A stretch of DNA of 64,000 nt from Alphaproteobacteria bacterium (GTDB lineage Bacteria; Pseudomonadota; Alphaproteobacteria; Caulobacterales; Parvularculaceae), in assembly GCA_016125425.1 (NCBI GenBank), contig WGLT01000019.1:30244-94243 (forward strand). Direction: 5' to 3'. Numbering within the stretch: the stretch's first letter is position 1; each line of letters opens with the position of its first letter. Below are positions 34,279 through 44,519 of the stretch, one piece after another. The notes beneath the pieces were generated by a model, which saw only the letters and a program-made list of their open reading frames with translations, did not search any database and was not told the DNA's origin. A program made the translations under genes and the position numbers.

Positions 34279-35115
34279 ATGGCGCTCAGAAAATTCAATC
34301 CGACTTCGCCGTCCCGTCGCGGGCTTATCCTTGTCGACCGGAGCGACCTCTATAAAGGCCGCCCCGAAAAGTCGCTGACCGAGGGGCTGAAATCATCGGG
34401 CGGCCGCAACAACACCGGCCGCATCACCATGCGCCGGCGCGGCGGCGGCGCGAAAAACCTGTACCGTCGGATCGATTTCAAGCGGCGAAAATTCGACATC
34501 GAAGCGAAGGTCGAACGGCTTGAATACGATCCGAACAGAACGGCCTTCATCGCGCTCGTCAAATATCTCGACGGCGAGTTGTCCTATGTGATCGCGCCGC
34601 AGCGTCTGAAAGTCGGGGACAAGATCATTTCCGGCGAACGCGTCGACGTGAAACCCGGCAACGCCATGCCGATGAAGTCGATGCCCGTCGGCACGATCAT
34701 CCACAATGTGGAGATGAAGCCGGGCAAAGGCGGTCAGCTCGCGCGCTCGGCCGGCTCTTATGCGCAGCTTGTCGGCCGCGACGGGCCCTGGGCGCAAATC
34801 CGCCTTCAATCGGGCGAGGTTCGCCTCGTTCCCGGCGAATGCATGGCGACGGTCGGCGCGGTGTCGAATCCCGACCATATGAACGAGACCGTCGGCAAGG
34901 CCGGCCGCCAGAGGCACAAGGGCAACCGCCCGCAAGTCCGCGGCGTGGCGATGAACCCGGTCGACCATCCGCATGGCGGCGGCGAAGGCCGCACGTCAGG
35001 CGGGCGCCATCCGGTGACGCCGTGGGGCAAGCCGACCAAGGGCGCCAAGACGCGCAAGAACAAGAAGACCGACAAACTCATCCTTCGCTCGCGCCATGCG
35101 CGTAAGGCGAAATAG
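34279..35115 (+). CDS. rplB: Ribosomal protein uL2
   Basis: L2 contacts the peptidyl transferase centre and the inter-subunit bridge. The 278-residue product has [20 protein letters not shown] and the highly conserved [20 protein letters not shown], with the functionally important histidine. Length is typical. Confidence 0.98.
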   Translation: MALRKFNPTSPSRRGLILVDRSDLYKGRPEKSLTEGLKSSGGRNNTGRITMRRRGGGAKNLYRRIDFKRRKFDIEAKVERLEYDPNRTAFIALVKYLDGELSYVIAPQRLKVGDKIISGERVDVKPGNAMPMKSMPVGTIIHNVEMKPGKGGQLARSAGSYAQLVGRDGPWAQIRLQSGEVRLVPGECMATVGAVSNPDHMNETVGKAGRQRHKGNRPQVRGVAMNPVDHPHGGGEGRTSGGRHPVTPWGKPTKGAKTRKNKKTDKLILRSRHARKAK

Positions 35116-35132
35116 GACGCTGGAGAAAAAGA

Positions 35133-35411
35133 ATGCCACGTTCCGTCTGGAAAGGCCCCTTCGTCGACCGCTACCTGCTTCACAAGGCTGAAGCAGCGCA
35201 GGGGGGCGGCCATAAGGGCGGCATCAAGACATGGTCGCGCCGTTCGACCATCCTGCCGCAATTCGTCGGGCTCACCTTCAACGTTTACAACGGTCAGAAA
35301 TTCATTCCGGTGCATGTCACCGAAGACATGGTCGGGCACAAGCTCGGCGAGTTTTCGCCGACCCGGACTTTCTACGGCCATGGCGCCGACAAGAAAGCGA
35401 AGAGGGCTTAA
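35133..35411 (+). CDS. rpsS: Ribosomal protein uS19
   Basis: S19 is a 30S head protein near the A-site tRNA. The 92-residue product begins [20 protein letters not shown]. It contains the conserved [20 protein letters not shown] and [18 protein letters not shown]. It precedes rplV by 3 bases. Confidence 0.98.
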   Translation: MPRSVWKGPFVDRYLLHKAEAAQGGGHKGGIKTWSRRSTILPQFVGLTFNVYNGQKFIPVHVTEDMVGHKLGEFSPTRTFYGHGADKKAKRA

Positions 35412-35414
35412 GCG

Positions 35415-35795
35415 ATGGGCCAGAAGAAAAACGCAAGGCGCGTGCCCGAGAATGCGGCGTTCGCGAAGGGCAAGTTGATCAAGACCTCGCCGCAGAAGCT
35501 GAATCTCGTGGCGCAGACGATCCGCGGCAAGAAGGTCGACAAGGCGCTCGCCGAACTCACCTTTTCGAGAAAGCGCGTGTCGCAGCAGGTCAAGAAGGTG
35601 CTGGAAAGCGCGATCGCCAACGCCGAGAACAATCATGACCTCGACATCGACTCGCTGGTCGTCGATCAGGCTTTCGTCGGCAAGAATCTGGTGATGAAGC
35701 GTTGGAGCCCGCGCGGCCGCGGCCGCATCGGACGGATCATGAAGCCGTTCGCCGAGATCACCATCATTGTGAAAGAAGTTGAGGAGGCGGCCTGA
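35415..35795 (+). CDS. rplV: Ribosomal protein uL22
   Basis: L22 has a beta-hairpin reaching into the exit tunnel and a role in macrolide sensitivity. The 126-residue product includes [20 protein letters not shown] and the hairpin [20 protein letters not shown]. Its stop codon overlaps the rpsC start by one base. No hairpin deletion is apparent. Confidence 0.97.
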   Translation: MGQKKNARRVPENAAFAKGKLIKTSPQKLNLVAQTIRGKKVDKALAELTFSRKRVSQQVKKVLESAIANAENNHDLDIDSLVVDQAFVGKNLVMKRWSPRGRGRIGRIMKPFAEITIIVKEVEEAA

Positions 35796-36523
35796 TGGGC
35801 CAGAAGGTCAATCCGATCGGGCTCAGGCTCGGCATCAACCGCACCTGGGATTCGCGCTGGTTCGCCGGCAAGGGCGCTTATGGCGACTTGCTGCATGAGG
35901 ACCTTGCGATCCGCAAATATCTTCAGGAGCGCCTCAAGCAGGCGGGCGTGTCGCGCATCATCATCGAGCGGCCGCACAAAAAATGCCGAGTGACGATCTA
36001 CACGGCCCGTCCCGGCGTCGTCATCGGTAAGAAAGGCGCGGACATCGAAAAGCTCCGGGCGGATCTGCAAAAGCTGACCTCATCCGAGACGGTGCTGAAT
36101 ATCGTCGAGATTAGAAAGCCGGAGATCGATGCGACGCTCGTGGCGGAGAACATCGCCCAGCAGCTCGAGCGCCGGGTCGCGTTCCGCCGCGCGATGAAGC
36201 GCGCCATGCAGACGGCGACGCGCATGGGCGCGCTCGGCATTCGAGTCAATGTGTCGGGCAGGCTCGGCGGCGCCGAAATCGCGCGGATGGAATGGTATCG
36301 CGACGGCCGGGTGCCGCTGCATACGCTGCGCGCCGACATCGATTACGGCGTGGCGACCGCGCGCACGACCTACGGCGCGATCGGCGTCAAAGTCTGGATC
36401 TTCAAGGGCGAGATCATGGAGCATGATCCGTTCGGGCAGGAAAAACGATTGATCGAGGCGCAAACCGGCGGCGTCGGCCAGACGCGCCGCGAAGACCGCC
36501 GCGGCGGCGAAGCGCGGACTTAG
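35795..36523 (+). CDS. rpsC: Ribosomal protein uS3
   Basis: S3 is part of the mRNA entry channel. The 242-residue product begins [20 protein letters not shown] and has a KH domain with [18 protein letters not shown]. The C-terminal [20 protein letters not shown] is conserved. It has a basic C-terminal tail. Confidence 0.98.
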   Translation: MGQKVNPIGLRLGINRTWDSRWFAGKGAYGDLLHEDLAIRKYLQERLKQAGVSRIIIERPHKKCRVTIYTARPGVVIGKKGADIEKLRADLQKLTSSETVLNIVEIRKPEIDATLVAENIAQQLERRVAFRRAMKRAMQTATRMGALGIRVNVSGRLGGAEIARMEWYRDGRVPLHTLRADIDYGVATARTTYGAIGVKVWIFKGEIMEHDPFGQEKRLIEAQTGGVGQTRREDRRGGEART

Positions 36524-36543
36524 GACGGGGTTGGAGACGAGGC

Positions 36544-36957
36544 ATGCTGCAGCCGAAACGGACAAAGTTCCGCAAACAGTTCAAGGGCCGGATTCACGGG
36601 GTCGCCAAGGGCGGCACCGAGCTGAATTTCGGTTCGCATGGTCTCAAGGCGCTCGAGCCGGAGCGCGTGACGGCGCGTCAGCTCGAAGCCTCGCGCCGCG
36701 CCATCACGCGCGCGATGAAACGCGCCGGGCGTGTTTGGATCCGCGTTTTCCCGGACGTCCCGGTTTCGAAGAAGCCGACCGAAGTCCGCATGGGCAAGGG
36801 CAAGGGCTCGCCGGAATGGTGGGCCGCGAAGGTCAAGCCTGGCCGGATCATGTTCGAGATCGACGGGGTTTCCGACGAGGTCGCTCGCGAAGCGCTCACG
36901 CTGGGCGCGGCGAAGCTTCCCATCAAAACGCGCATCGTGAAGCGCATCGGGGAATAG
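36544..36957 (+). CDS. rplP: Ribosomal protein uL16
   Basis: L16 organises the A-site region of the 50S subunit. The 137-residue product starts [20 protein letters not shown]. It contains [20 protein letters not shown] and [20 protein letters not shown], the usual conserved blocks. Confidence 0.98.
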   Translation: MLQPKRTKFRKQFKGRIHGVAKGGTELNFGSHGLKALEPERVTARQLEASRRAITRAMKRAGRVWIRVFPDVPVSKKPTEVRMGKGKGSPEWWAAKVKPGRIMFEIDGVSDEVAREALTLGAAKLPIKTRIVKRIGE

Positions 36958-36967
36958 GAGAGGTCCG

Positions 36968-37165
36968 ATGAAGGCTGGCGAAGTTCGCGACATGACTGAG
37001 GATCAGCTGAAGGACAAGCTAATCCAGCTGAAGAAAGAGCAGTTCAACCTGCGCTTCCAGCGGGCTTCGGGCCAGCTTGAACGCACGGCGCGGATCGGCG
37101 AGGTGCGCAAGGATATCGCGCGGATCAAAACGATCCTCACCGAGAAAACGCGCAAGGCGAGTTAG
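36968..37165 (+). CDS. rpmC: Ribosomal protein uL29
   Basis: L29 is a small two-helix protein next to L23 at the tunnel exit. The 65-residue product contains [20 protein letters not shown] followed by [15 protein letters not shown], which is diagnostic. It lies in the invariant order rplP-rpmC-rpsQ. Confidence 0.96.
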   Translation: MKAGEVRDMTEDQLKDKLIQLKKEQFNLRFQRASGQLERTARIGEVRKDIARIKTILTEKTRKAS

Positions 37166-37180
37166 GAAAGAGACGAAGAG

Positions 37181-37423
37181 ATGCCGAAGCGGATCCTGCA
37201 GGGCACGGTCGTTAGCGACAAGGGCGACAAGACCGTCGTCGTCAATGTCGACCGCATTTACACGCACCCCGTGCTGAAGAAGACGGTGCGCCGGTCGAAG
37301 AAATTTCACGCGCATGACGAGGCGAACGCCTATCACGTCGGCGATCTCGTCCGGATTTCGGAATGCGCGCCGAAGTCGAAGCTGAAGCGCTGGGAAGTCA
37401 TCGGGCACGGCTCGAAGGGTTAG
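37181..37423 (+). CDS. rpsQ: Ribosomal protein uS17
   Basis: S17 is a primary 16S rRNA binding protein with an OB fold. The 80-residue product begins [20 protein letters not shown]. It has [19 protein letters not shown] and a conserved C-terminal [16 protein letters not shown]. It is in standard operon order. Confidence 0.97.
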   Translation: MPKRILQGTVVSDKGDKTVVVNVDRIYTHPVLKKTVRRSKKFHAHDEANAYHVGDLVRISECAPKSKLKRWEVIGHGSKG

Positions 37424-37470
37424 TTGGAAGTCATTGAGAGGGCCGGACGAGGAGTCCGGGGAGGATCGAT

Positions 37471-37839
37471 ATGATCCAGATGCAGACGAATTTGGACGTC
37501 GCCGATAACTCCGGCGCAAAACGCGTTCAGTGCATCAAGGTGCTGGGCGGCGCGAAGCGCAAATACGCTTCCGTCGGCGATATCATCGTCGTATCGGTGA
37601 AGGAGGCGATCCCGCGCGGGCGCGTGAAGAAGGGCCAGGTCATGAAAGCCGTCGTCGTTCGCACGGCGAAGGACATCAAGCGCCGGGACGGTTCGGTCAT
37701 TCGTTTCGACCGGAATGCGGCCGTTCTCATCAACAACAACAAGGAGCCGATCGGCACGCGTATCTTTGGTCCGGTGACGCGCGAACTTCGCGCTGCGAAC
37801 CACATGAAGATCGTGTCGCTCGCGCCGGAGGTTCTCTAA
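37471..37839 (+). CDS. rplN: Ribosomal protein uL14
   Basis: L14 forms an inter-subunit bridge and binds the silencing factor RsfS in many bacteria. The 122-residue product starts [20 protein letters not shown]. It includes [20 protein letters not shown] and [20 protein letters not shown]. Length is exactly typical. Its stop overlaps the rplX start. Confidence 0.98.
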   Translation: MIQMQTNLDVADNSGAKRVQCIKVLGGAKRKYASVGDIIVVSVKEAIPRGRVKKGQVMKAVVVRTAKDIKRRDGSVIRFDRNAAVLINNNKEPIGTRIFGPVTRELRAANHMKIVSLAPEVL

Positions 37840-38150
37840 TGGCGGCGAAGATCAGAAAAGGCGATCGGGTCGTCGTGCTCGCCGGCAAGTACCGGGGCGT
37901 CGAAGGCGAGGTGCTGCAGGTGATGCCGAAAGACGAGCGCGTGCTCGTGCGCGGCGTCAACGTGATCAAAAAGCACCAGCGCCAAACGCAGACGGAGCGC
38001 GGAGGAATCATCTCTCGCGAAGCGCCGATCCATATTTCGAACGTCGCGCTGCTCGTCGGCGGAGAGCGGGTGCGCGTCGGTTTCAAGATTCTAGATGACG
38101 GACGGAAAGTGCGCATTGCGCGCAAGTCCGGCGAGGTGATCGATGTCTGA
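37839..38150 (+). CDS. rplX: Ribosomal protein uL24
   Basis: L24 is an early assembly protein with a KOW motif. The 103-residue product starts at ATG 37839 ([20 protein letters not shown]), overlapping the rplN stop by one base. The KOW segment and [20 protein letters not shown] identify it. It overlaps rplE by 8 bases. Confidence 0.96.
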   Translation: MAAKIRKGDRVVVLAGKYRGVEGEVLQVMPKDERVLVRGVNVIKKHQRQTQTERGGIISREAPIHISNVALLVGGERVRVGFKILDDGRKVRIARKSGEVIDV

Positions 38151-38715
38151 GGCGCAACCCTATACGCCGCGGCTCAAAAGCCTTTATCAGGGCGAGATCC
38201 GGGGCAAGCTCAACGAACGGTTCAAATACAAGAACCCGATGATGACGCCGAGACTCGACAAGGTCGTCATCAATATGGGCGTCGGCGACGCTGTGAACGA
38301 CCGCAAGGCGGTCGAAGCGGCGGCCGAAGACCTGGCGCTTATTGCAGGACAAAAACCGGTGATCACGCGGGCGAAGAAATCCATCGCCGGATTCAAGGTG
38401 CGCGACGGCATGGCGATCGGCTGCAAGGTCACGCTGCGCTCGGATCGCATGTATGAGTTTCTCGACCGGCTGATTACGATCGCGCTGCCGCGCGTCCGGG
38501 ACTTCAGGGGCCTGTCCGCAAAAAGCTTCGACGGGCGAGGCAACTACGCGCTCGGTCTTAAGGAACACATCGTGTTCCCCGAGATCGATTACGACAAGGT
38601 CGACAAGATTCGCGGCATGGACATCATCGTCTGCACGACGGCGAAGACGGATGATGAGGCCCGCGCGCTGCTTACGGAACTGAATTTCCCGTTCCGCAAG
38701 GAAGGGAAGAAATAG
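38143..38715 (+). CDS. rplE: Ribosomal protein uL5
   Basis: L5 binds 5S rRNA and contacts P-site tRNA. The 190-residue product includes [40 protein letters not shown] and [20 protein letters not shown]. It starts inside the end of rplX, suggesting coupled translation. Confidence 0.98.
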   Translation: MSEAQPYTPRLKSLYQGEIRGKLNERFKYKNPMMTPRLDKVVINMGVGDAVNDRKAVEAAAEDLALIAGQKPVITRAKKSIAGFKVRDGMAIGCKVTLRSDRMYEFLDRLITIALPRVRDFRGLSAKSFDGRGNYALGLKEHIVFPEIDYDKVDKIRGMDIIVCTTAKTDDEARALLTELNFPFRKEGKK

Positions 38716-38771
38716 GCGAGGTCCGGACGCGACAGATCGGGTCCGGAAACCGGCTTATAACGGAGAAGAGA

Positions 38772-39077
38772 ATGGCGAAGAAAAGCATGATTGAGCGCGA
38801 CAAGAAGCGCCGGCGCATGGCGAAGAGCCATGAAGGCCGCCGCCAGCGTCTCAAGGCGATCATGAAGGACGAGACGAAGGCGCCTGAAGAACGTTTCGAG
38901 GCCGCTTTGAAGCTCGCCGAGATTCCGCGCAACGCGTCGGCGACGCGCATCCGCAACCGCTGTCAGGTGACGGGCCGTCCGCGCGGCTTCTATCGCAAGC
39001 TGAAAATGTCTCGCGTGGCGCTGCGCCAACTCGGTTCCGAAGGCCTGATCCCGGGCCTCATCAAGTCAAGCTGGTAA
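38772..39077 (+). CDS. rpsN: Ribosomal protein uS14, zinc-free form
   Basis: S14 completes the 30S head. The 101-residue product is the long form without a CxxC zinc pair. It has the conserved C-terminal [20 protein letters not shown] and ends in IKSSW. It begins [20 protein letters not shown]. Confidence 0.97.
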   Translation: MAKKSMIERDKKRRRMAKSHEGRRQRLKAIMKDETKAPEERFEAALKLAEIPRNASATRIRNRCQVTGRPRGFYRKLKMSRVALRQLGSEGLIPGLIKSSW

Positions 39078-39094
39078 GGGGAGGGGCATCGAAG

Positions 39095-39493
39095 ATGGCG
39101 ATCAACGACCCTATTGGCGACCTGATCACCCGCATCCGCAATGCGCAGATGCGCCGGCATTCGTCGATGACGGTGCCCGCCTCGAAGCTGCGCGGCTGGG
39201 TTCTCGACGTGCTTGCGGACGAGGGCTATATCCGCGGTTATTCGCGCGTCGAAAAGGACGGCGAGAAGCCGCAGTTCGAGGTCGAGCTGAAATATTTCGA
39301 CGGCGCGCCCGTGATTTCGAATATCAAACGCGTCTCGAAGCCGGGACGGCGCGTTTATCTTTCGGTGCGGGATCTCGCGCCGGTGCGCAACGGGCTCGGC
39401 ATTTCAATCGTTTCGACGCCGAAGGGCGTCATGTCGGACGCTGCGGCGCGCGACGCCAATGTCGGCGGCGAAGTGCTCTGTCAGGTCTACTAA
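39095..39493 (+). CDS. rpsH: Ribosomal protein uS8
   Basis: S8 binds the 16S central domain and in enteric bacteria represses the spc operon. The 132-residue product begins [20 protein letters not shown] and ends near [19 protein letters not shown], both conserved. Length is normal. Confidence 0.98.
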   Translation: MAINDPIGDLITRIRNAQMRRHSSMTVPASKLRGWVLDVLADEGYIRGYSRVEKDGEKPQFEVELKYFDGAPVISNIKRVSKPGRRVYLSVRDLAPVRNGLGISIVSTPKGVMSDAAARDANVGGEVLCQVY

Positions 39494-39515
39494 GGGTTCG
39501 CGAGGAGACTGAACG

Positions 39516-40049
39516 ATGTCCCGTATCGGTAAGAAGCCGGTTCCCGTTCCGAAGGGAGTGACGGTTTCGGTCGACGGCCAGACAGTGAAGGCGAAGGGCC
39601 CGAAGGGCGAGCTTTCCTTCGTCGTCAATGATCTTTGTCTCGTCTCGCTCGAAGACGACAAGGTGTCGGTGCAGCCTGTCGACAAATCAAAAGAGGCCCG
39701 CTCCCAATGGGGCATGAGCCGCACCATGATCGCAAACATGGTCGCCGGCGTGTCGAACCCGTTCGTGAAGAAGCTTGAACTGGTCGGCGTCGGATATCGT
39801 GCGGCGATGAAGGGAAATTCCTTGAGTCTTTCGCTCGGCTATTCGCATGACGTCGATTTCCCGGTCCCAGCCGGAATCAAGATTGAGACGCCGAAGCCGA
39901 CGGAGATCGTCGTCACTGGCATCGACAAACAGCTCGTCGGCGAAACGGCGGCGAAAATCCGCGCCTGGCGCCCGCCCGAGCCTTACAAGGGCAAGGGCGT
40001 CAAATACGAGAACGAATTCATCTTCCGCAAGGAAGGCAAGAAGAAGTAA
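39516..40049 (+). CDS. rplF: Ribosomal protein uL6
   Basis: L6 lies near the factor-binding site by the sarcin-ricin loop. The 177-residue product begins [20 protein letters not shown]. It ends with [20 protein letters not shown], a family hallmark. It is followed by rplR after 9 bases. Confidence 0.98.
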   Translation: MSRIGKKPVPVPKGVTVSVDGQTVKAKGPKGELSFVVNDLCLVSLEDDKVSVQPVDKSKEARSQWGMSRTMIANMVAGVSNPFVKKLELVGVGYRAAMKGNSLSLSLGYSHDVDFPVPAGIKIETPKPTEIVVTGIDKQLVGETAAKIRAWRPPEPYKGKGVKYENEFIFRKEGKKK

Positions 40050-40058
40050 GGGCGGGCC

Positions 40059-40430
40059 ATGGCCAAGTCGGCGAATATACAGCACCAAAAGCGCGCCCAG
40101 CGCACGCGCTCCAAGATCGTTCGCGCCGCGAAGGCGAGCGGCCGTCCGCGCCTGTCGGTCTTCCGCTCGGCGAAGAACATTTCCGCGCAAATCATCGACG
40201 ACGCCGCCGGCAAGACCCTGGCTTCCGCGTCCTCGCTCGACAAGGATCTGCGCGGCGCGCTGACGAAAGGCAAAGGCGTCGAGGCGGCCGGAACGGTCGG
40301 CAAGGCGCTCGCCGAGCGGGCGATCAAGGCCGGCGTCAAGGACGTCGTCTTCGATCGCGGCGGCTATATGTATCATGGGCGGGTGAAAGCGCTCGCCGAG
40401 GCGGCGCGCGAAGCCGGCCTCAATTTCTAG
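40059..40430 (+). CDS. rplR: Ribosomal protein uL18
   Basis: L18 binds 5S rRNA together with L5. The 123-residue product has a basic N-terminus with an [20 protein letters not shown] core. The conserved [20 protein letters not shown] is at the C-terminus. Operon position is standard. Confidence 0.97.
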   Translation: MAKSANIQHQKRAQRTRSKIVRAAKASGRPRLSVFRSAKNISAQIIDDAAGKTLASASSLDKDLRGALTKGKGVEAAGTVGKALAERAIKAGVKDVVFDRGGYMYHGRVKALAEAAREAGLNF

Positions 40431-40449
40431 GGTTCGAAGGAGAAGCTTG

Positions 40450-41034
40450 ATGGCGCGCGAAGAAGGACGCGGAGAGGGCCGCCGGCGCGGCCGCGATCGT
40501 GACGAAGATCGCGACGAATTCGTCGACAAGCTCGTTGCGATCAATCGCGTCGCGAAGGTTGTGAAAGGCGGCAAGAATTTCGGCTTCGCCGCGCTTGTGG
40601 TCGTCGGCGACCAGAAAGGCCGGGTCGGTTACGGCAAGGGCAAGGCCCGCGAAGTGCCGGAGGCGATCCGCAAGGCGACCCAGGAAGCCAAGCGTTCGCT
40701 TGTCCGCGTGCCGCTCCGGGAAGGCCGGACGCTGCATCACGATGCGCAAGGCCGCTGGGGCGCTGGCAAGGTCGTGCTGCGGGCCGCGCCTCCGGGCACG
40801 GGCATCATCGCAGGCGGTCCGATGCGCGCGGTTTTCGAGACGCTGGGCGTGCAGGACGTCGTTGCGAAATCGCTCGGCTCCTCGAACCCCTACAACATGG
40901 TGCGCGCCACGATTGATGCGCTCGCCAATCAGACGAGCCCGCGTTCGATCGCCAATAAGCGCGGAAAGAAAGTCGCCGACATTCTCTCCCGCCGCAGCGG
41001 CGGCGGCGAGGCGGTCGGCGTCGACGCGGCCTAG
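40450..41034 (+). CDS. rpsE: Ribosomal protein uS5
   Basis: S5 helps maintain decoding accuracy at the mRNA entry. The ATG at 40450 follows an AAGGAG site and gives 194 residues; a TTG one codon upstream is in frame. It has [20 protein letters not shown] and [20 protein letters not shown]. The first 15 residues are an Arg/Glu-rich extension. Confidence 0.97.
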   Translation: MAREEGRGEGRRRGRDRDEDRDEFVDKLVAINRVAKVVKGGKNFGFAALVVVGDQKGRVGYGKGKAREVPEAIRKATQEAKRSLVRVPLREGRTLHHDAQGRWGAGKVVLRAAPPGTGIIAGGPMRAVFETLGVQDVVAKSLGSSNPYNMVRATIDALANQTSPRSIANKRGKKVADILSRRSGGGEAVGVDAA

Positions 41035-41044
41035 GAGTCAGATG

Positions 41045-41236
41045 ATGGCGGCGAAGAAGAAAATGCTCAAAGTGCGCCAGACCGGCAGCCCGGCGCGGCG
41101 TCCCAAAGACCAGGAGGCGACGCTCATCGGGCTCGGCCTCAACAAGATCGGGCGCGTTCGCGAACTCGAAGACACGCCGTCGGTGCGCGGCATGATCGCC
41201 AAGGTCTCACATATGGTCGAGGTGGTCGAGGAATAG
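41045..41236 (+). CDS. rpmD: Ribosomal protein uL30
   Basis: L30 is a small 50S protein. Two adjacent ATGs (41042, 41045) are possible; the second is 7 bases from GGAG and gives 63 residues. [20 protein letters not shown] and [20 protein letters not shown] are diagnostic. It is located between rpsE and rplO as expected. Confidence 0.95.
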   Translation: MAAKKKMLKVRQTGSPARRPKDQEATLIGLGLNKIGRVRELEDTPSVRGMIAKVSHMVEVVEE

Positions 41237-41303
41237 GAATCGCCGCCGGCAGGCGGCGCCGCAGGCGAGGCGGCCCGGGGCCGCCGCAAGTCGAGGAAGA
41301 AAG

Positions 41304-41843
41304 ATGAAACTCAACGAACTCTCCGACAATCCGGGCGCCCGCAAGGAGCGCATGCGCGTCGGCCGCGGCATCGGCTCGGGCAAAGGCAAGACGGCGGGCC
41401 GCGGCGTCAAAGGCCAGAAAGCGCGTTCGGGCGTCACCGGCATTCGCCAGTTTGAGGGCGGCCAGATGCCGCTCTATATGCGCTTGCCCAAGCGCGGCTT
41501 CACCAAGCCCAATCGCGCCAAATACGCGGAAGTGAATGTCGGCGCGCTTCAGTCTGCGATCGATGCCGGCAAACTCGACGCCGGCAAGAAGATCGACGCC
41601 GCCGCGCTTGTCGCGGCCGGGGTTTTGCGCCGCGCCTATGACGGCGTTCGCCTGCTGGGCCAGGGGGAACTCAAAGCGAAAGTCGATATTGAAGTCGCCC
41701 ACGCATCGGCGGGCGCAAAATCCGCGGTCGAAAAAGCTGGCGGGGCTCTCAAGGTCACCGAGGTGAAGAAGGAAAACGACGCCGCCGCGGACAAGAAGGC
41801 CGCGAAGAAGAAGGCCCGGAAAGCGGACGACGAAGAAAATTAA
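41304..41843 (+). CDS. rplO: Ribosomal protein uL15
   Basis: L15 is a late-assembly 50S protein. The 179-residue product has [20 protein letters not shown] and [19 protein letters not shown]. It has a lysine- and acid-rich tail of about 30 residues absent from E. coli L15 (144 residues). A 67-base gap separates it from rpmD. Confidence 0.96.
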   Translation: MKLNELSDNPGARKERMRVGRGIGSGKGKTAGRGVKGQKARSGVTGIRQFEGGQMPLYMRLPKRGFTKPNRAKYAEVNVGALQSAIDAGKLDAGKKIDAAALVAAGVLRRAYDGVRLLGQGELKAKVDIEVAHASAGAKSAVEKAGGALKVTEVKKENDAAADKKAAKKKARKADDEEN

Positions 41844-41982
41844 GCCTGACGGCGGTTGCGCGCCGGCGCGGCCGCCGCCACATGGAATGGTCGAAGACGC
41901 CGGGGGGCGTCGGCCATTTGAGAGCGCCTGAGGAGCGGCGGGGCCCCGCTTCGACGGCCAATGAAGTCAGTCCGGGACGCTT

Positions 41983-43344
41983 ATGACATCCGCCGCCGAA
42001 CAGTTTGCGTCAAATCTGAGCTTTGCGAATTTTGCGAAAGCCGAGGAGTTGAAGAAGCGACTGCTCTTCACGCTCGGCGCGCTCATTGTCTATCGACTCG
42101 GCACCTATATTCCGCTTCCCGGCATCAATCCCGAAGCATACGCCCACGCTTTTCAATCGCAGTCCGGCGGTCTTCTCGGCACGCTCAACATCTTTGCGGG
42201 CGGCGCCGTGAAGCGGATGGCGATCTTCGCGCTCAACATCATGCCATACATCTCCGCGTCGATCATCATGCAGTTGATGACGGCGGTCGTTCCTTCTCTT
42301 GAGGCGATCAAGAAGGAAGGCGAGCAGGGGCGCCGGCAGATCAATCAGTATACGCGGTATCTGACTGTCTTTCTCGCCGCGCTTCAGGCCTATTTCATCG
42401 CGGTAAGCTTGCAGGCGAACAATGGCGGCGGTGTTCCCGTCGTCGAAATGCCCGGTCCTTTCTTCGTTCTCACCACGGTTGTGACGCTGGTCGGCGGCGT
42501 GATGTTCCTGTTATGGCTCGGCGAGCAGATTACTTCGCGCGGGATCGGCAACGGAACGTCCTTGATTATTTTCGCCGGCATCGTCGCCGAGTTGCCGCGT
42601 TCGGCCGCGGGTCTTTTGGCGCTTGGCCGCGGAGCGGGGGCCGGCGGCGCGAGCCTGCCCATGGGCGTCGTGATCGCCGTTATTTTCATGGCGCTCATCC
42701 TGGTGACGTTCGTCGTCTTTATGGAGCGCTCGCAGCGCAAGATCATCGTCCAGTACCCGCGCCGTCAGGTCGGCCAGCGTATGACGCAAGGCGAGAAGTC
42801 GCACCTTCCCCTGAAAATCAATACGGCCGGCGTCATTCCGCCGATCTTCGCGCAATCGCTGCTCTTGCTGCCGGCGACGGCGGCGAACGCGATCGGATCC
42901 GATTCCCCGCAATGGCTCCAGAATCTGCAAATCTGGTTCGCGCCGCATCACCCGATGTATCTGTTCCTTTATGCGGTCGGCATTTTTATCTTTTCGTTCG
43001 TCTATACGTCCGCGGTGTTCAACACGACGGATGTCGCCGACAATCTGAAAAAATATGGCGGCTTTGTGCAGGGCTACCGGCCGGGGGCGCGCACGGCGGA
43101 ATATCTCGATTACGTGCTGACCCGGCTCACCGTCGTCGGCGCGGCCTATCTGGCGCTGGTCTGTCTGACGCCCCAGATTTTGATCACCTATTATCCGAGC
43201 ATTCCGGTCTATCTCGGCGGCACGTCCCTGCTCATCGTCGTGTCGGTGACGCTCGACACGGTCGGGCAGATTCAGGGCCATCTTCTGGCGCAGCAATATG
43301 AGTCTCTCATCAAGAAATCGAAACTTCGCGGGGGCCGAAGGTGA
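41983..43344 (+). CDS. secY: SecY, preprotein translocase channel
   Basis: SecY is the protein-conducting pore of the inner membrane. The 453-residue product has ten predicted membrane helices. Family motifs seen include FALNIMPYISASIIMQLMT (plug/lateral-gate region) and FNTTDVADNLKKYGGFVQGY (cytoplasmic loop). The ATG at 41983 lies 139 bases after rplO. Its stop overlaps the adk GTG start, so secY and adk are likely coupled. Confidence 0.98.
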   Translation: MTSAAEQFASNLSFANFAKAEELKKRLLFTLGALIVYRLGTYIPLPGINPEAYAHAFQSQSGGLLGTLNIFAGGAVKRMAIFALNIMPYISASIIMQLMTAVVPSLEAIKKEGEQGRRQINQYTRYLTVFLAALQAYFIAVSLQANNGGGVPVVEMPGPFFVLTTVVTLVGGVMFLLWLGEQITSRGIGNGTSLIIFAGIVAELPRSAAGLLALGRGAGAGGASLPMGVVIAVIFMALILVTFVVFMERSQRKIIVQYPRRQVGQRMTQGEKSHLPLKINTAGVIPPIFAQSLLLLPATAANAIGSDSPQWLQNLQIWFAPHHPMYLFLYAVGIFIFSFVYTSAVFNTTDVADNLKKYGGFVQGYRPGARTAEYLDYVLTRLTVVGAAYLALVCLTPQILITYYPSIPVYLGGTSLLIVVSVTLDTVGQIQGHLLAQQYESLIKKSKLRGGRR

Positions 43345-43928
43345 TTTTGATTTTGCTCGGCCCGCCCGGAGCGGGAAAAGGAACCCAGGCGCAGCGCATT
43401 GTTGAAACGCGCGGCGTGCCTCAGCTTTCAACAGGCGACATGTTGCGCGCGGCGGTCGCCTCGGGCTCTGCGCTCGGCAAAAAGGTCAAGGCGGTTCTCG
43501 ACCGCGGCGACCTCGTTTCGGACAAGATCATCGAAGAAATCATCACCGCCCGCATCAAGGAGCCCGACTGCAAAAAAGGCTTCATTCTGGATGGGGCGGT
43601 CCGCACGGTCGGCCAGGCTGAGATGATCGACCGGGTGCTCAAGAAACAGAAGCGGTCGCTCGACGTCGTCATTGAGCTCGTCGTGGACGAGGAAGAGTTG
43701 GTCAACCGGCTCCGGACCCGCATCGCCGAGGCGCAGCAGACCGGCCAGCCGCTGCGCTCGGACGACAATGAGGAAACCTTCCGGAACCGGCAGCGGGTCT
43801 ATCGCGAGCAGACCGCGCCGCTGATCCCCTATTACGAGAAACAGGGGAAGCTGAGGAAGGTGGACGGGATGGGCTCGATCGACGAGGTGGCGGCGGAGAT
43901 CGACGCCGTTCTCGACGGGATCGGGTAG
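43341..43928 (+). CDS. adk: Adenylate kinase with an altered NMP motif
   Basis: Adenylate kinase interconverts ATP, ADP and AMP. The 195-residue product is the short-LID form common in alphaproteobacteria. It has P-loop GPPGAGKGT, QLSTGDMLRAAV and LID-region RSDDNEETFRNRQRVYREQT. In place of the nearly universal DGFPRT it reads DGAVRT (codons GAT GGG GCG GTC CGC ACG at 43590-43607); the arginine is kept. The GTG start overlaps the secY stop. Everything else argues for a functional enzyme. Confidence 0.93.
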   Translation: MILILLGPPGAGKGTQAQRIVETRGVPQLSTGDMLRAAVASGSALGKKVKAVLDRGDLVSDKIIEEIITARIKEPDCKKGFILDGAVRTVGQAEMIDRVLKKQKRSLDVVIELVVDEEELVNRLRTRIAEAQQTGQPLRSDDNEETFRNRQRVYREQTAPLIPYYEKQGKLRKVDGMGSIDEVAAEIDAVLDGIG

Positions 43929-43969
43929 AAAAATCGCCGCGATCCCTTGGGATTCGCGGGTTTGAGGAG

Positions 43970-43997
43970 TTGACGGCGGCTGGCGCGGCATTATATC
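43970..43997 (+). promoter_or_regulatory. Promoter of rpsM-rpsK-rpoA-rplQ
   Basis: TTGACG (43970-43975), a 16-base spacer and TATATC (43992-43997), with a predicted start near 44004. This is a strong match and explains expression of the alpha operon independent of secY-adk. Confidence 0.65.
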
Positions 43998-44049
43998 TAC
44001 GCGCCTCCGCCAAAAGGCGCAGCGCTCGCCCGGCTCCTCGCAAGGGAAT

Positions 44050-44096
44050 AGGCCGGTGCGGGCCTTGTTTTATGGCGTTTTGGGCCCCAGGGCCCA
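44050..44096 (+). promoter_or_regulatory. Two hairpins in the rpsM leader
   Basis: AGGCC/GGCCT (44050-44054 with 44061-44065) is followed by TTGTTTT, a weak terminator shape. A second stem TGGGCC/GGCCCA, around a CCAG loop, lies at about 44081-44096. Both are downstream of the promoter and upstream of the rpsM GTG. Confidence 0.4.
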
Positions 44097-44126
44097 TGGC
44101 GGATTAGAGAGAAGAGGAAGAGCTTC

Positions 44127-44507
44127 GTGGCCCGGATCGCAGGCGTCAACATTCCGACGAACAAGCGCGTTCTGATCGCGCTTCGCTATATCCACGGTAT
44201 CGGGCCGGCCAAGGCCGCCGAGATCTGCGAAAAGGTCGGCATCCCGGCCGAGCGTCGCGTCAACGAACTGTCGGACGCTGAGGTTCTTCAAATCCGCGAA
44301 GCCATCGACCGGGATTATGTGGTCGAAGGCGACCTGCGGCGCGAAGTCGCCGTCAACATCAAGAGGCTGATGGACCAGGGCTGCTATCGCGGCCTCCGCC
44401 ACCGGCGCGGGCTCCCCGTCCGCGGCCAGCGCACGCATACGAATGCGCGCACCCGCAAAGGTCCGGCGAAACCGATCGCCGGCAAGAAAATGCCCGGCAA
44501 GAAATAA
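44127..44507 (+). CDS. rpsM: Ribosomal protein uS13
   Basis: S13 contacts P-site tRNA at the subunit interface. The product is 126 residues from a GTG at 44127 with AGAGGAAG upstream. It contains [20 protein letters not shown] and [20 protein letters not shown], both conserved. Confidence 0.97.
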   Translation: MARIAGVNIPTNKRVLIALRYIHGIGPAKAAEICEKVGIPAERRVNELSDAEVLQIREAIDRDYVVEGDLRREVAVNIKRLMDQGCYRGLRHRRGLPVRGQRTHTNARTRKGPAKPIAGKKMPGKK

Positions 44508-44519
44508 GGACGCAGGACA

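Noticed and set aside
37530..37838. Upstream part of the open frame leading into rplX
   Set aside because: It is an out-of-frame reading of rplN; rplX starts at 37839.
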